A DNA stretch of 64,000 nt, from assembly GCA_045606785.1 (NCBI GenBank), contig JAZUSN010000026.1, positions 62,001-126,000 on the forward strand, read 5' to 3'. This DNA comes from UBA8612 sp045606785. GTDB lineage: Bacteria; Bacillota; Clostridia; Oscillospirales; Acutalibacteraceae. The stretch's first letter is position 1; the number at the start of each line of letters is the position of its first letter. Position numbers and translations under genes: made by a program. The notes under the pieces are model-generated. The model made no database searches. It saw nothing but the letters and a program-made list of their open reading frames with translations, and was not told the origin of the DNA. Of the stretch, positions 56,416 through 64,000 are shown piece after piece.

Positions 56416-57702
56416 TTATTCAGCAGGGAAAAACTGAGGGAGATAATCCTTGTGTGCTTCCTTCATCTCATTAAAGCAGTTGAGAGCCTTCTCCCAGTCG
56501 CCAACGAGCGGATGAACAAGAAGGGCGTTGAGAGCAGCCTCGTTGGAGCCTGTCTTTGCAGCCTCTACGGTGTAGCGCTCATACTCCTTGACAATGCTCA
56601 TAAGACCGATGATGTGGCGGTTTGTGATTTCGCCGAGGTCAACGGGCTCTGCACCGTTCTTGCCGATGCGAGCAGGCACCTCGATAACGTCATCGGGCTT
56701 GAGGAAGGGAAGTGTGTTGCCGTTTTTGATGTTGACAACCTGAACGTCACCGATATCATTAGCAATAGCGTTGATGAGAGAAACCGCAACAAGTGAATAC
56801 TTGTGGCCGCCGCGCTGGTCAAGCAGAGCAGGCTTTACGTACAGACCTTCATCGGAGTACATCTCAAGAAGCTCCTCTTCGATCTCCATACACTTCTGTG
56901 CGCGGCTCTTTTCACCCTTGAGGAGATACTCGAGCTTTGCATTGCGGCAGTAGTAATACTGAAGATATGATGAAGGCAGAGCGTGAATTGCAGCAAGTGT
57001 CTCAAGTGAGAAGCCGTCATCCTTGATGTTTGCCATAACCTTGGGAGAGAAGCCGTTGGCGATAAGCTCATCAATCTTCTCTTCACCGTCAACCTTAACA
57101 GAAGTCATCCAGCTCAGGTGATTGAGGCCGACGTATTTGATTTCAGCGTCGTCGCCGACGATCTCTTTTGTATCGTCGAGCATATCAATCGGAACGTTGC
57201 AAAGACCGATACACTTTACGTTTGTGTTGTTGAGAACAAACTCAGTAACGATACCCGAGGGATTTGTGAAGTTGATAAGCCATGCATCAGGGCAGATCTC
57301 TTCAATCTTATCACAGATCTTCTTCATTACGGGAATCGTACGCAGATCCTTGAAGAAGCCGCCGATACCTGTTGTTTCCTGGCCGATAAGGCCGTATTTA
57401 AGCGGAATTGTTTCATCGAGATGTCTGCAGGGAAGCTTGCCGACACGAATCTGTGTGACGACGAAATCTGCGCCCTGAAGTGCTACGTCAAGGTCGTCTG
57501 TGAGAACTGTTTCGCAGTCGATGCCTGCAGCCTTGAGCATACGGATACAGAGGTTGCCGACAATGTTTCTCTTGCGGTCGTCAATATCCATAAAGGAAAT
57601 CTTCTTGAGCTTGAGTGAATCTCTTGCCTGAAGGAAGCCATCAACAAGCTCGGGGCAATATGTACTGCCTGAACCGATAACACAAACATTAATTTCTTTC
57701 AT
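56416..57702 (-). CDS. GH4 family 6-phospho-glucosidase
   Basis: This 428-residue NAD- and metal-dependent enzyme has VIGSGSTYCPELVDGF at residues 8-23 (NAD loop), QETTGIGGFFKDLRTIP near residue 110, INFTNPSGIVTEF near residue 141, CIGLCNVPIDML near residue 165 (metal Cys) and VGLNHLSWMTS near residue 190 (metal His). GH4 enzymes cleave 6-phospho-beta- or alpha-glucosides by an oxidation-elimination route. Relatives act on phosphorylated cellobiose or maltose from PTS uptake. It is last in the operon after a sugar-kinase-like and a Gfo/Idh protein. Confidence 0.93.
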   Translation of the reverse strand: MKEINVCVIGSGSTYCPELVDGFLQARDSLKLKKISFMDIDDRKRNIVGNLCIRMLKAAGIDCETVLTDDLDVALQGADFVVTQIRVGKLPCRHLDETIPLKYGLIGQETTGIGGFFKDLRTIPVMKKICDKIEEICPDAWLINFTNPSGIVTEFVLNNTNVKCIGLCNVPIDMLDDTKEIVGDDAEIKYVGLNHLSWMTSVKVDGEEKIDELIANGFSPKVMANIKDDGFSLETLAAIHALPSSYLQYYYCRNAKLEYLLKGEKSRAQKCMEIEEELLEMYSDEGLYVKPALLDQRGGHKYSLVAVSLINAIANDIGDVQVVNIKNGNTLPFLKPDDVIEVPARIGKNGAEPVDLGEITNRHIIGLMSIVKEYERYTVEAAKTGSNEAALNALLVHPLVGDWEKALNCFNEMKEAHKDYLPQFFPAE

Positions 57703-57725
57703 ATCTATATACCTCCGAAGTTAAA

Positions 57726-58664
57726 TTACTTTGCAAAATCCTGCAGAATCCAGTTGATGCAACCGAATACGGGAGCAGCTGTGAGCTTTTTGAAGCAGAG
57801 CTTCTTGTCTGTAAGCTTGCCTGCTTTTTCAATCATAAGGTCAACGTACTTCTCGCTGGGAAGCTTTGTGTGGATTGAGCCTGCAAGAACGACCTCAACC
57901 TCATCGTCAAAATCAAGCTGATTTGCGTGAGCAGCAATGAGGTATGCACCTCTGTCTGCAAGCGCTTCAACAGCCTTCATAACGGGCTTATCGCCCATAT
58001 TTGCTGCAGCGAAGAAGAAATCGATAAGGCGCATAACAAAGCGTGACATCTGTGTTTCATCCTCATACATAGCGACCGTACCGAGGAATGCCTCCTTTGA
58101 CTTGATGCCGAATTCCTCAAAGAACATATCTGTCATAGCTGTCTTTTCGATATTAAGCATTACGTCATCGTAAATAATGCGGTATGCTGTGATTGCAATC
58201 TGGTGTCCGCCGCCGATATCGCCGGAAAACTCGCCGAGGCCTGCAAGCTGACGCATCTCACCCTTGCGGTCGATTGCGTTACAGCACATACCCGTACCCA
58301 TATTGTAGCCGATTGCGGCACCTGTGTCGCTGCCTGCCTTAACGCCGAGGAAGCCATCGTTATAAATCTCAAAATTCTTAAGGCCCTTTCCCTTGAGCTT
58401 ATCGCACATAATATCGTGCTGGTAGGGGTGGTCGATACCTGCAAGACCCATAAGAGTAAAACTTACATCATCAAGAGTAATACCGCGCTTTGCTACAAGC
58501 GCTGTAAGACCGCTCCAGATAATTTCGCTTGCCTCATCGAAAGAGCCTTCCATATTCTCGTGGTTGCTGCCGGGTGTCTTAACCTCGTCAAGTGTTTCCT
58601 TATTCTCGTTAAAGAGTGTATAGACGGTCTTTGTGCCGCCTCCGTCAACACCTATGTAATACAT
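57726..58664 (-). CDS. BadF/BadG-type ATPase, N-acetylglucosamine kinase-like
   Basis: This 312-residue protein has the ASKHA ATPase layout: IGVDGGGTKTVYTL at residues 4-17 (phosphate 1), TLMGLAGIDHPYQ near residue 71, a GYNMGTGMCCNAI segment near residue 119 (phosphate 2), GEFSGDIGGGHQIAI, and a C-terminal adenosine segment VVLAGSIHTKLPSEKYVDL. BadF-family sugar kinases phosphorylate GlcNAc or glucosamine. It lies between a GH4 enzyme and a Gfo/Idh protein with a 23-base gap, in keeping with amino-sugar or glucoside metabolism. Confidence 0.88.
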   Translation of the reverse strand: MYYIGVDGGGTKTVYTLFNENKETLDEVKTPGSNHENMEGSFDEASEIIWSGLTALVAKRGITLDDVSFTLMGLAGIDHPYQHDIMCDKLKGKGLKNFEIYNDGFLGVKAGSDTGAAIGYNMGTGMCCNAIDRKGEMRQLAGLGEFSGDIGGGHQIAITAYRIIYDDVMLNIEKTAMTDMFFEEFGIKSKEAFLGTVAMYEDETQMSRFVMRLIDFFFAAANMGDKPVMKAVEALADRGAYLIAAHANQLDFDDEVEVVLAGSIHTKLPSEKYVDLMIEKAGKLTDKKLCFKKLTAAPVFGCINWILQDFAK

Positions 58665-58693
58665 AACTTATATCTCCCTTTCTGTATCAGCAC

Positions 58694-59962
58694 TTATTCG
58701 GCTGTTTCTTCCTTAGTTTCTTCTTTTATGTCATAAAATTCGGGGCAGACCTCGTCGAGGCAGTATCTGCCTCTGCGGTAGGGCTCTCTGTCAATCCACA
58801 TACCGTTTGTGAAATCGGGGAATGCAATCGGGTGGCTGCCCATTGAAATTGACTGCTCGGAAAGGCAGGTTACAGCCATCCATGCTGCTGTGTCATAAAC
58901 ATCAATGGGGGGCTTTGTGTCATTGAGCGCAGCCTCAGCAAAAGCGGAAAGAACAAGGAAGTCCATACCGCCGTGACCTGCCTCGTGTACACCGCGCTGG
59001 AAGTATTCCTTCCACAGCGGATGCTCAAACTCCTCGATATAGGGCTCAACGCGCTCAAACTCGTGATGAGGTGAACGGCCCTCAATATAGATCTGGTTGT
59101 CATCCTCTGTGTACATACCCTTTGTGCCGTCAATACGGTAGCCTCTTGAGTAAGGTCTGGGCAGTGAACACTCGTGTGTGAGAAGAATCGTTTCACCGTG
59201 AGCACACTTGATCATTGTTGTAACAACGTCACCGAGTGTGAAATCGTAGCCGAAGAGGTCGTAATCCTCACCCTTGTTGTCCTTGATCCACTGGTTGAGA
59301 CCCCTTGCCTTGCTGGACATTGAAACAACGGATACCATTCTGTTGCCTCTGTTGATATCAAGAAGCTTGCAGATCGGGCCGAGCTGATGTGTCGGATAAA
59401 CCTCACCGTCACGGTTCATAAAGTTGTAAAGTCTGCCGTGGCGGTTCTCTCTGCCGAGAACGATTTCGTCACGAAGGTCGTGCTGGTAAGCACCCTGTGT
59501 ATGTACGACCTCACCGAAGAGACCCTGACGCTTCATATTGAACAGAGCCATCTCAAAGCGGTCGTAGCAGCAGTTTTCAAGAAGCATACAGAACTTGCCT
59601 GTTTCCTCACTTGTGCGTACAAGCTCCCAACACTCCTCAATGCTTGCGGCACCGCCTACCTCCATACCGACGTGCTTGCCTGCCTTCATACAGTCAACAG
59701 CGATACGGGAGTGTGTAATCCAAGTTGTGGATATCATAACAGCGCCGATATCCTCACGCTTGATCATCTCTTTATAATCCGTGTAGCCATCGGGTCTGAA
59801 GCCGTGCTCCTCATCAAATCGGTTGATCATATCGTCAACTCTGTCCTGATAAAGGTCACAGACCGCGACAATCTCAACGCCTTCGACGTGCTGAAGCTCG
59901 AGAGCCATACCTGAGCCTCTGCCACTGACACCGATAACGGCAAACTTGATTTTTTCTGACAT
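58694..59962 (-). CDS. Gfo/Idh/MocA family oxidoreductase
   Basis: This 422-residue protein has the N-terminal dinucleotide fold KFAVIGVSGRGSGMALELQHVEGVEIVAVCDLY and the later conserved MISTTWITHSRIAVDCMKAGKHVGMEV block near residue 78 (substrate and NAD contact). In the C-terminal part VYPTHQLGPICKLLDINRGNRMV and a VDFEL-like stretch complete the fold. Family members oxidise, reduce or hydrolyse sugars with NAD(P), and some are glycosidases using NAD. It is followed closely by the BadF-type and GH4 genes, so a sugar substrate is likely. Confidence 0.9.
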   Translation of the reverse strand: MSEKIKFAVIGVSGRGSGMALELQHVEGVEIVAVCDLYQDRVDDMINRFDEEHGFRPDGYTDYKEMIKREDIGAVMISTTWITHSRIAVDCMKAGKHVGMEVGGAASIEECWELVRTSEETGKFCMLLENCCYDRFEMALFNMKRQGLFGEVVHTQGAYQHDLRDEIVLGRENRHGRLYNFMNRDGEVYPTHQLGPICKLLDINRGNRMVSVVSMSSKARGLNQWIKDNKGEDYDLFGYDFTLGDVVTTMIKCAHGETILLTHECSLPRPYSRGYRIDGTKGMYTEDDNQIYIEGRSPHHEFERVEPYIEEFEHPLWKEYFQRGVHEAGHGGMDFLVLSAFAEAALNDTKPPIDVYDTAAWMAVTCLSEQSISMGSHPIAFPDFTNGMWIDREPYRRGRYCLDEVCPEFYDIKEETKEETAE

Positions 59963-59980
59963 TTCTTGTTCCTCCGAGAA

Positions 59981-60514
59981 TTACTTAAAGATTTTTCGAA
60001 AGCTCTTTCTGAATCTGACCAGATAGAGCGTTATGAACTTGGTTAGCATTATATCGTAAGCCACGAAGACGGCGTTGGCAAGGGCAAGCAGAATCAGCAA
60101 TCCGTACTTGCCGAAAAATTCCGTATCGTCAACGGGAATTCCGAGCACATAGGTTGAAAGCAGGTAGCCCGACACGGCTGCCGCATTGAAAATCAATGCC
60201 TTGATTATCCACTCTACCACATTTGGCAGGTGTTTTTCAAGTGGTGCTTTGATAATCGGGTAATAACCGAAGAAAAGCGCGTAAAATAAAGCCGCTTCCT
60301 TATCCGGCACAACAAGCATTGCAAGCAGGCTTACCGCAACGTAAACTACAAACGCCCAGCGCTTGTTGATTTCAATTACCATAAGTATAAGCAATGCACC
60401 TGCAAGCAGGGGCAAAGCATAGGTCATAAACGGAATAAGCGCCGTGATCATCATAAGCGCTACACTCAGCGCGCTGACTATTCCGCCCAGAGCCGTTTTT
60501 GAGGACTGTTTCAT
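59981..60514 (-). CDS. Integral membrane protein of unknown function
   Basis: This 177-residue protein is very hydrophobic, with about five transmembrane helices (VSALSVALMMITALIPFMTYALPLLAGALLILMVIE at 13-48, a helix at 55-80, and others). I do not recognise a family name. It lies between a J-like protein gene (13 bases) and the Gfo/Idh gene (18 bases), in one transcript. A role as small transporter or ECF-like S component is possible but unsupported. Confidence 0.75.
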   Translation of the reverse strand: MKQSSKTALGGIVSALSVALMMITALIPFMTYALPLLAGALLILMVIEINKRWAFVVYVAVSLLAMLVVPDKEAALFYALFFGYYPIIKAPLEKHLPNVVEWIIKALIFNAAAVSGYLLSTYVLGIPVDDTEFFGKYGLLILLALANAVFVAYDIMLTKFITLYLVRFRKSFRKIFK

Positions 60515-60526
60515 TCAACGCTCACC

Positions 60527-61126
60527 TCAGCAGCACTTGATGAGGTCGCCGCCCATACATTCGCAGCAGCAATCCGCACAAAGCAGACCCGAGCAGATAT
60601 CACAGGCTGAACAGCCCGATTTGCCGCCTGTGCTTCTTTCGGTACGGTAGCCGCCCGAGCGGGCGTTGTTCATACTGTCATACGCCTGGCGGTACTGAAC
60701 GTTCGACGGGTCCATCTGAGCGGCACGCTCAAAGTTGCGTGAAGCCTCCTCAAGCCAGCCTCTGCGGCGCTGAACGGTACCCTTGAGGTAATACCACTCC
60801 GCGCTGCGCTGAGCCACGGGGATTCCGTCAAGCAAAGTATCTGCGGCGTCGATATTGCCGTTGTTTATTTTTGCTCTTATGTCGCCAAGATCGTTATAAA
60901 CATAAGAACTGCCGCCGGGATTCTGATAGCCGCCGGATGCACCTGTACCGTTGCCTGTACGGCTGAGAATGATTGCATCGTAGGCGTTATCAAGCTCCTT
61001 GAGCTTTGCAGGGTCGGGGGTAGCACCGCCGGGGCTGTACTGCCTTGCAAGGTTGCGGTAGGCGTTTTTCACCTGATCATCACTTGCACCGGGCGGTAAG
61101 CCGAGAACGTCAAACGGATTACTCAT
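60527..61126 (-). CDS. J-domain-like protein with TPR-type repeat and Cys-rich tail
   Basis: This 199-residue protein starts with a J-like domain (NPFDVLGLPPGASDDQVKNAYRNLARQY at residues 3-30), but the HPD tripeptide needed to stimulate Hsp70 is replaced by a SPGG sequence. Then follow a Gly/Asn-rich linker, a helical TPR-like segment at about residues 100-150 (ADTLLDGIPVAQRSAEWYYLKGTV and EEASRNFERAAQMDPSNVQYRQAY), and a tail of 27 residues with ten Cys (CSACDICSGLLCADCCCECM and KCC). The tail could bind metal. The ATG overlaps the DUF5685 stop by four bases, so the two proteins are likely functional partners. Confidence 0.88.
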   Translation of the reverse strand: MSNPFDVLGLPPGASDDQVKNAYRNLARQYSPGGATPDPAKLKELDNAYDAIILSRTGNGTGASGGYQNPGGSSYVYNDLGDIRAKINNGNIDAADTLLDGIPVAQRSAEWYYLKGTVQRRRGWLEEASRNFERAAQMDPSNVQYRQAYDSMNNARSGGYRTERSTGGKSGCSACDICSGLLCADCCCECMGGDLIKCC

Positions 61127-61968
61127 TTTTCTCTCTCCTTTTTAATAGTCTGCACCGTGTTGTACATTCCGTCAAACACGATGTTTTCGAGGATATCGCC
61201 AAAGCGTGCGGGATTCAGTTCTTCAAAATACCTTATAAGCTGTGCAGATGTCACGTTCAGCACGCCCTCGGCATATTCCTCTGCCTCTTTTTCACTTTTA
61301 CCCATATTATTAAAAACATTGTATGATGATGTCTTTTTATCGTCAGGCATATCGTCAAACGCGTCCGCTAAATAAACCCAGCGGCCTGCGAGATAGCCGA
61401 AGCGCTCAAGCTTCTGCGCCGTTTCGCCCTCAAATCCGAATGCGAGCAGCTTACCCATTGCCTCGGCAGACGGATGAGCAGAAGCGTCAATACCTGCAAC
61501 TCTGCTTTTTTCAACCTCGCTCTGCGCCTGCATTGCCGAGGTTATTATTTCGTCAACCTGAGGATACTTCTTTCTCGCCTTATTACGTTTGAGTGAGAAG
61601 AAGGGACGGAGCACACGCTTGATAAGCCCTTTGAAAAAAGTTGTATCTTCAATATCGTCACAAAGCTTGTGATACACCATTATCATTGCAGCCGCAGCAG
61701 CAAACGAAAGCTCATCGCCGCCGTTTATGCATTGAAGGCACTTTTTTGCAGGGTTAAAGCTGCAGCGTGAATCCTCAAAGCCGCAGCACTGTTCCGCAAA
61801 GGCAAGCCTTGCCAATGCCAGCATCGTAAAATCGTAATTGAGCGTCAGCCTTGCAAGCTGACCGTAATCCTTACCTATCTGCTTGCACAGCGAACAGTAT
61901 ATTCCTTTATACGCCTCGTAGTCTTTTACCTTAAGCTCGGGCTTATATATTTTAACATATCCGAACAA
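61123..61968 (-). CDS. DUF5685 family protein with two aspartate-rich motifs
   Basis: I choose the TTG at 61968, ten bases after GGAG inside the ispF end, giving 281 residues that begin FGYVKIYKPELKVKDYEAYKG. The protein is helical with Cys-containing patches (IYCSLCKQIG near residue 22; CCGFEDSRCSFNPAKKCLQC near residue 56). Two Asp-rich motifs follow: YHKLCDDIEDTTFF near residue 97 and YLADAFDDMPDDKKTSSYN near residue 201. They resemble in spacing and position the DDxxD and DxxxD motifs of squalene/phytoene-type synthases. It lies directly after ispD-ispF. The function is unknown; the family is recognised from memory of its LADALDDLxxD pattern. Confidence 0.82.
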   Translation of the reverse strand: MFGYVKIYKPELKVKDYEAYKGIYCSLCKQIGKDYGQLARLTLNYDFTMLALARLAFAEQCCGFEDSRCSFNPAKKCLQCINGGDELSFAAAAAMIMVYHKLCDDIEDTTFFKGLIKRVLRPFFSLKRNKARKKYPQVDEIITSAMQAQSEVEKSRVAGIDASAHPSAEAMGKLLAFGFEGETAQKLERFGYLAGRWVYLADAFDDMPDDKKTSSYNVFNNMGKSEKEAEEYAEGVLNVTSAQLIRYFEELNPARFGDILENIVFDGMYNTVQTIKKEREK

Positions 61969-61973
61969 GATTA

Positions 61974-62450
61974 TTATTCTCCAATTAATATACAAACAGA
62001 ATGTGCGGCTATACCATCGCCGCTGCCGCTGAATCCGAGCCCCTCCTCCGTCGTTGCCTTAACGTTCACGGAAGATATATCGACCCTGCAGGCAGCTGCG
62101 ATATTTTCACGCATTTTTTCGATATGAGGCTTGAGCTTGGGTGCCTGAGCAATAACCGTGGCATCAATGTTGCCAACCTTATATCCTGCCTCAGCAAGCC
62201 TTGCAACAACCTGTTTGAGCAGCTCAAGGCTGTCCGCATCCTTGAAAGCAGGGTCGTTATCGGGGAACATTCCGCCGATGTCTCCCATTGCCGCCGCACC
62301 GAGCAGCGCATCCGACACCGCGTGAAGCAGCACGTCGGCATCCGAATGGCCGAGCAGCCCCTTGACGTATTCTATTTCAACTCCGCCGAGGATGAGCTTT
62401 CTGCCCTCGACAAGGCGGTGCACATCGTAGCCGTGACCGATTCTGAACAT
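61974..62450 (-). CDS. ispF: 2-C-methyl-D-erythritol 2,4-cyclodiphosphate synthase
   Basis: This 158-residue MEP-pathway enzyme has GHGYDVHRL at residues 5-13 (Asp and His zinc ligands), LGHSDADVLLHAVSDALLGAA near residue 34 (His and Asp), and the C-terminal KATTEEGLGFSGSGDGIAAHSV. It cyclises CDP-methylerythritol phosphate. It is two bases after ispD. Confidence 0.97.
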   Translation of the reverse strand: MFRIGHGYDVHRLVEGRKLILGGVEIEYVKGLLGHSDADVLLHAVSDALLGAAAMGDIGGMFPDNDPAFKDADSLELLKQVVARLAEAGYKVGNIDATVIAQAPKLKPHIEKMRENIAAACRVDISSVNVKATTEEGLGFSGSGDGIAAHSVCILIGE

Positions 62451-62452
62451 TT

Positions 62453-63139
62453 TTACTCTTCTCCAATCAGCGACTCTGCCATAGGAATATCCTCGGCTGT
62501 CGTTATCTTAATATTTGAGTACGAGCCCTCAACCATTTTGACCGTACCACCGCAGATTTCAACCAGGCGGCAGTCATCCGTCATATCCTTTGCCTTTTCA
62601 CCAAGTGAGCTCACACAGCCCTCGTACAGCTTTTTATCAAAGCATTGCGGCGTATGCACCGCCCAGAGTGTTGATCTGTCGGGCGTATCGGTGATAAGTG
62701 AATTCTCGTCGGTGACCTTGATTGTATCCTTGACTCTCACACCGCAGGCGGCACCGCCGTATGTGAAAGCGGCATCAACCGTACGGCTGATAATATCCTG
62801 CGACACAAGCGGCCTTGCACCGTCGTGAATTGCAAGCATAACGCTTTGCTCGCTGCACATTGCAACCGCCGCTGCAACACTTTTCTGCCTGGTTTCGCCG
62901 CCGGGCACAATGCACTTGATTTTTTTATAATCTGCCAGAAGAGTGCGGAAAACTTCAACATCCTCTTCTCTTGCGGCAATTATTATCTCATTTATATCGC
63001 TGCTTTTTTCAAAGGCCTCAACGGTGCGACTGAGCACCTCCCTGCCCTTGACCGTGAGCAGGAGCTTATTTACGCCGCCCATCCGCCTTGAGCTGCCTGC
63101 GGCAACTATAACCGCACTTACAAAGCCTTTTTCAGCCAT
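62453..63139 (-). CDS. ispD: 2-C-methyl-D-erythritol 4-phosphate cytidylyltransferase
   Basis: This 228-residue enzyme has the cytidylyltransferase loop VIVAAGSSRRMGG near residue 8 with basic Arg residues, MLAIHDGARPLV near residue 105, and the RSTLWAVHTPQCF motif near residue 152. It makes CDP-methylerythritol in the MEP route. The ATG at 63139 is preferred, with GGAG seven bases before it, and overlaps the rnmV stop by eight bases; a longer frame to 63187 would overlap rnmV further without a ribosome binding site. Confidence 0.96.
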   Translation of the reverse strand: MAEKGFVSAVIVAAGSSRRMGGVNKLLLTVKGREVLSRTVEAFEKSSDINEIIIAAREEDVEVFRTLLADYKKIKCIVPGGETRQKSVAAAVAMCSEQSVMLAIHDGARPLVSQDIISRTVDAAFTYGGAACGVRVKDTIKVTDENSLITDTPDRSTLWAVHTPQCFDKKLYEGCVSSLGEKAKDMTDDCRLVEICGGTVKMVEGSYSNIKITTAEDIPMAESLIGEE

Positions 63140-63734
63140 TCTCCCACTCCTTCCGACAGACTTCAACTGCCGCCTTATATTCATCATAAGTCATAAACGT
63201 ATTGATAAGCTGCAAAAAAGACGAGGTCGAAAGCCGCTCGGGCAAATCGAGATACTTAAGCACAGCTGCTTTTTTTGCCTGTGAGTTTTCGCCGCCGCTG
63301 AGTCCGTCCTCAAAAAGGTCAATCATCTCAACCCTCTTGCTCGGCTGAGTAACCTCCTCATACAGCACACCTGCCTTTGCAAGCGCATCCACAAGAGCCT
63401 GAGTCCTCATGCCCTCAACGCCGAGCTTTCCCTCCTTGGAGGGAGCATCCTTGCGCCTTTCCTTGCCGAGCACGTCGGGGATATAGGCGTGTTTAACCTC
63501 ACCCTTCGTTATGCTTCCGCCAAGAAAAGAGCGGATTTTGAAGCCTGCGGAATCGCTGTCCGTGAGGATAAGGATTCCGTTTTTTTCGGCAAGACGTCTG
63601 ATAAGACGCTGCTTTTCTTTATCTTTAAAAATCGCAAAGCCGTCTGTCTGAATTATTGTGGCATCAATAAGCGACTCCAACCGTATTTTGTCGTACTTAC
63701 CTTCCACAATAACAGCCTGCTTTAACTTAATCAT
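63132..63734 (-). CDS. rnmV: Ribonuclease M5 (Toprim)
   Basis: This 200-residue protein has the Toprim fold: QAVIVEGKYDKIRLESLI at residues 6-23 (Glu) and LILTDSDSAGFKIRSFL near residue 55 (D-x-D). The C-terminal part (MTYDEYKAAVEVCRKEW) matches the RNase M5 tail, although it is shorter than the B. subtilis homologue. RNase M5 makes mature 5S rRNA. The ATG at 63734 with AAGGAG before it is preferred over a TTG three bases upstream. Confidence 0.9.
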   Translation of the reverse strand: MIKLKQAVIVEGKYDKIRLESLIDATIIQTDGFAIFKDKEKQRLIRRLAEKNGILILTDSDSAGFKIRSFLGGSITKGEVKHAYIPDVLGKERRKDAPSKEGKLGVEGMRTQALVDALAKAGVLYEEVTQPSKRVEMIDLFEDGLSGGENSQAKKAAVLKYLDLPERLSTSSFLQLINTFMTYDEYKAAVEVCRKEWENG

Positions 63735-63746
63735 CAACCTTACTCC

Positions 63747-64000
63747 TTAACCGATAAGCATCAGGCGGAGCATAAGCTCCTCGAGTATTCTGCGCTCATC
63801 AAGCGACGTGCTTTTGAGCCTTGTGTCAGCATCGGCAAGAATTTCAAGACACTCACGAATCTGACCGAGTGTCATATTCGCGCTGCTTCGTGCAGCATTC
63901 TTAAGTCTGAATTCGCGGCGCTTATAGTTGAAAACCTTTGCCGCGGCATCTGCCGCCTCGCCCGAGGAAAGTGCCACCTGCGCACGGTACATATCAACGT
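63747..64000 (-). CDS. holA: DNA polymerase III delta subunit, C-terminal part (partial)
   Basis: About 84 residues of the C-terminus are visible, cut by the right edge. The sequence VFNYKRREFRLKNAARSSANMTLG, then QIRECLEILADADTRLKSTSLDERRILEELMLRLM, matches the helical collar domain of HolA, where ADxxLK and LExLxLRL are typical. HolA loads the sliding clamp with the tau and delta' subunits. It is the most upstream visible gene of the minus-strand run to 56416. Confidence 0.85.
   Translation of the reverse strand, partial: VDMYRAQVALSSGEAADAAAKVFNYKRREFRLKNAARSSANMTLGQIRECLEILADADTRLKSTSLDERRILEELMLRLMLIG

Overview
The window looks like chromosomal DNA of a strictly anaerobic, Gram-positive gut Clostridium, probably from the Oscillospirales/Ruminococcus side. 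This is inferred from gene content: a multi-subunit [FeFe] hydrogenase of the Hnd type, an oxygen-sensitive radical-SAM sulfatase maturase, cohesin and dockerin domains, RNase M5, an Asp23/Gls24 plus DAK2 pair, many short-signal lipoproteins, and sigma-A promoters of the form TTGACA-17-TATAAT. The species cannot be named from the sequence. There is no integrase, transposase, rRNA or CRISPR array.

Layout. 1-4355 (minus): an operon for a BspA-type leucine-rich-repeat protein, an MFS transporter, a beta-helix protein and a type I phosphodiesterase (cut by the left edge). 4572-7740 (plus): a consensus promoter driving a membrane-anchored Cys-type sulfatase and its maturase. 7741-12656: a patchwork of four tRNA-related spacers, small accessory genes, 20-bp-periodic GGGGGTGCA repeats and palindrome arrays, with tRNA-Ser(CGA), tRNA-Leu(CAA) and tRNA-Val(GAC), a flavodoxin-like reductase and a GNAT acetyltransferase. 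12797-17810 (minus): the hydrogenase operon HndA, an ATPase, HndB, HndC, HndD. 18088-22459 (minus): MetQ-like lipoprotein, mnmA, glmU, duplicated lipoprotein. 22647-26756 (plus): membrane M28 peptidase, rpsO, pnp. 26816-31635 (minus): alpha/beta hydrolase, a conserved hypothetical, thiT with a TPP riboswitch, a two-gene accessory islet and tRNA-Gly(GCC). 31795-39768: a secreted-protein region with two LCAT-like hydrolases, a WG-repeat lipoprotein, a cohesin-dockerin protein, a secreted phosphoesterase and a zinc-ribbon membrane protein. 39946-46461: an FAD oxidoreductase, two very small genes, two-subunit aconitase X and an old-yellow-enzyme-type reductase. 46686-56374 (plus): dockerin subtilase, YmdB, peptide-binding lipoprotein, Gls24, DAK2 kinase, recG. 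56416-64000 (minus): holA (partial), rnmV, ispD, ispF, DUF5685, a J-like protein, a membrane protein, Gfo/Idh oxidoreductase, BadF-type kinase and GH4 glucosidase, very tightly packed.

Two things stand out as possibly undescribed. First, three arrays of short palindromes (9416-9589, 11579-11746, 31351-31516) share one design although their sequences differ. Each starts directly after the terminator of a minus-strand tRNA gene, has hairpins separated by a short tag that flips to its reverse complement at mid-array, carries an unpaired half copy of the last hairpin in the middle, and lies 5' of small AT-rich accessory genes. Together with the GGGGGTGCA 3' modules and a duplicated tRNA-Ser 3' end, this suggests single-gene cassettes that collect behind tRNA terminators with no local recombinase. 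Second, ispD-ispF is followed by DUF5685, an all-helical protein with two aspartate-rich motifs that resemble those of isoprenoid synthases, and then by a J-like protein without HPD that ends in a ten-cysteine tail.
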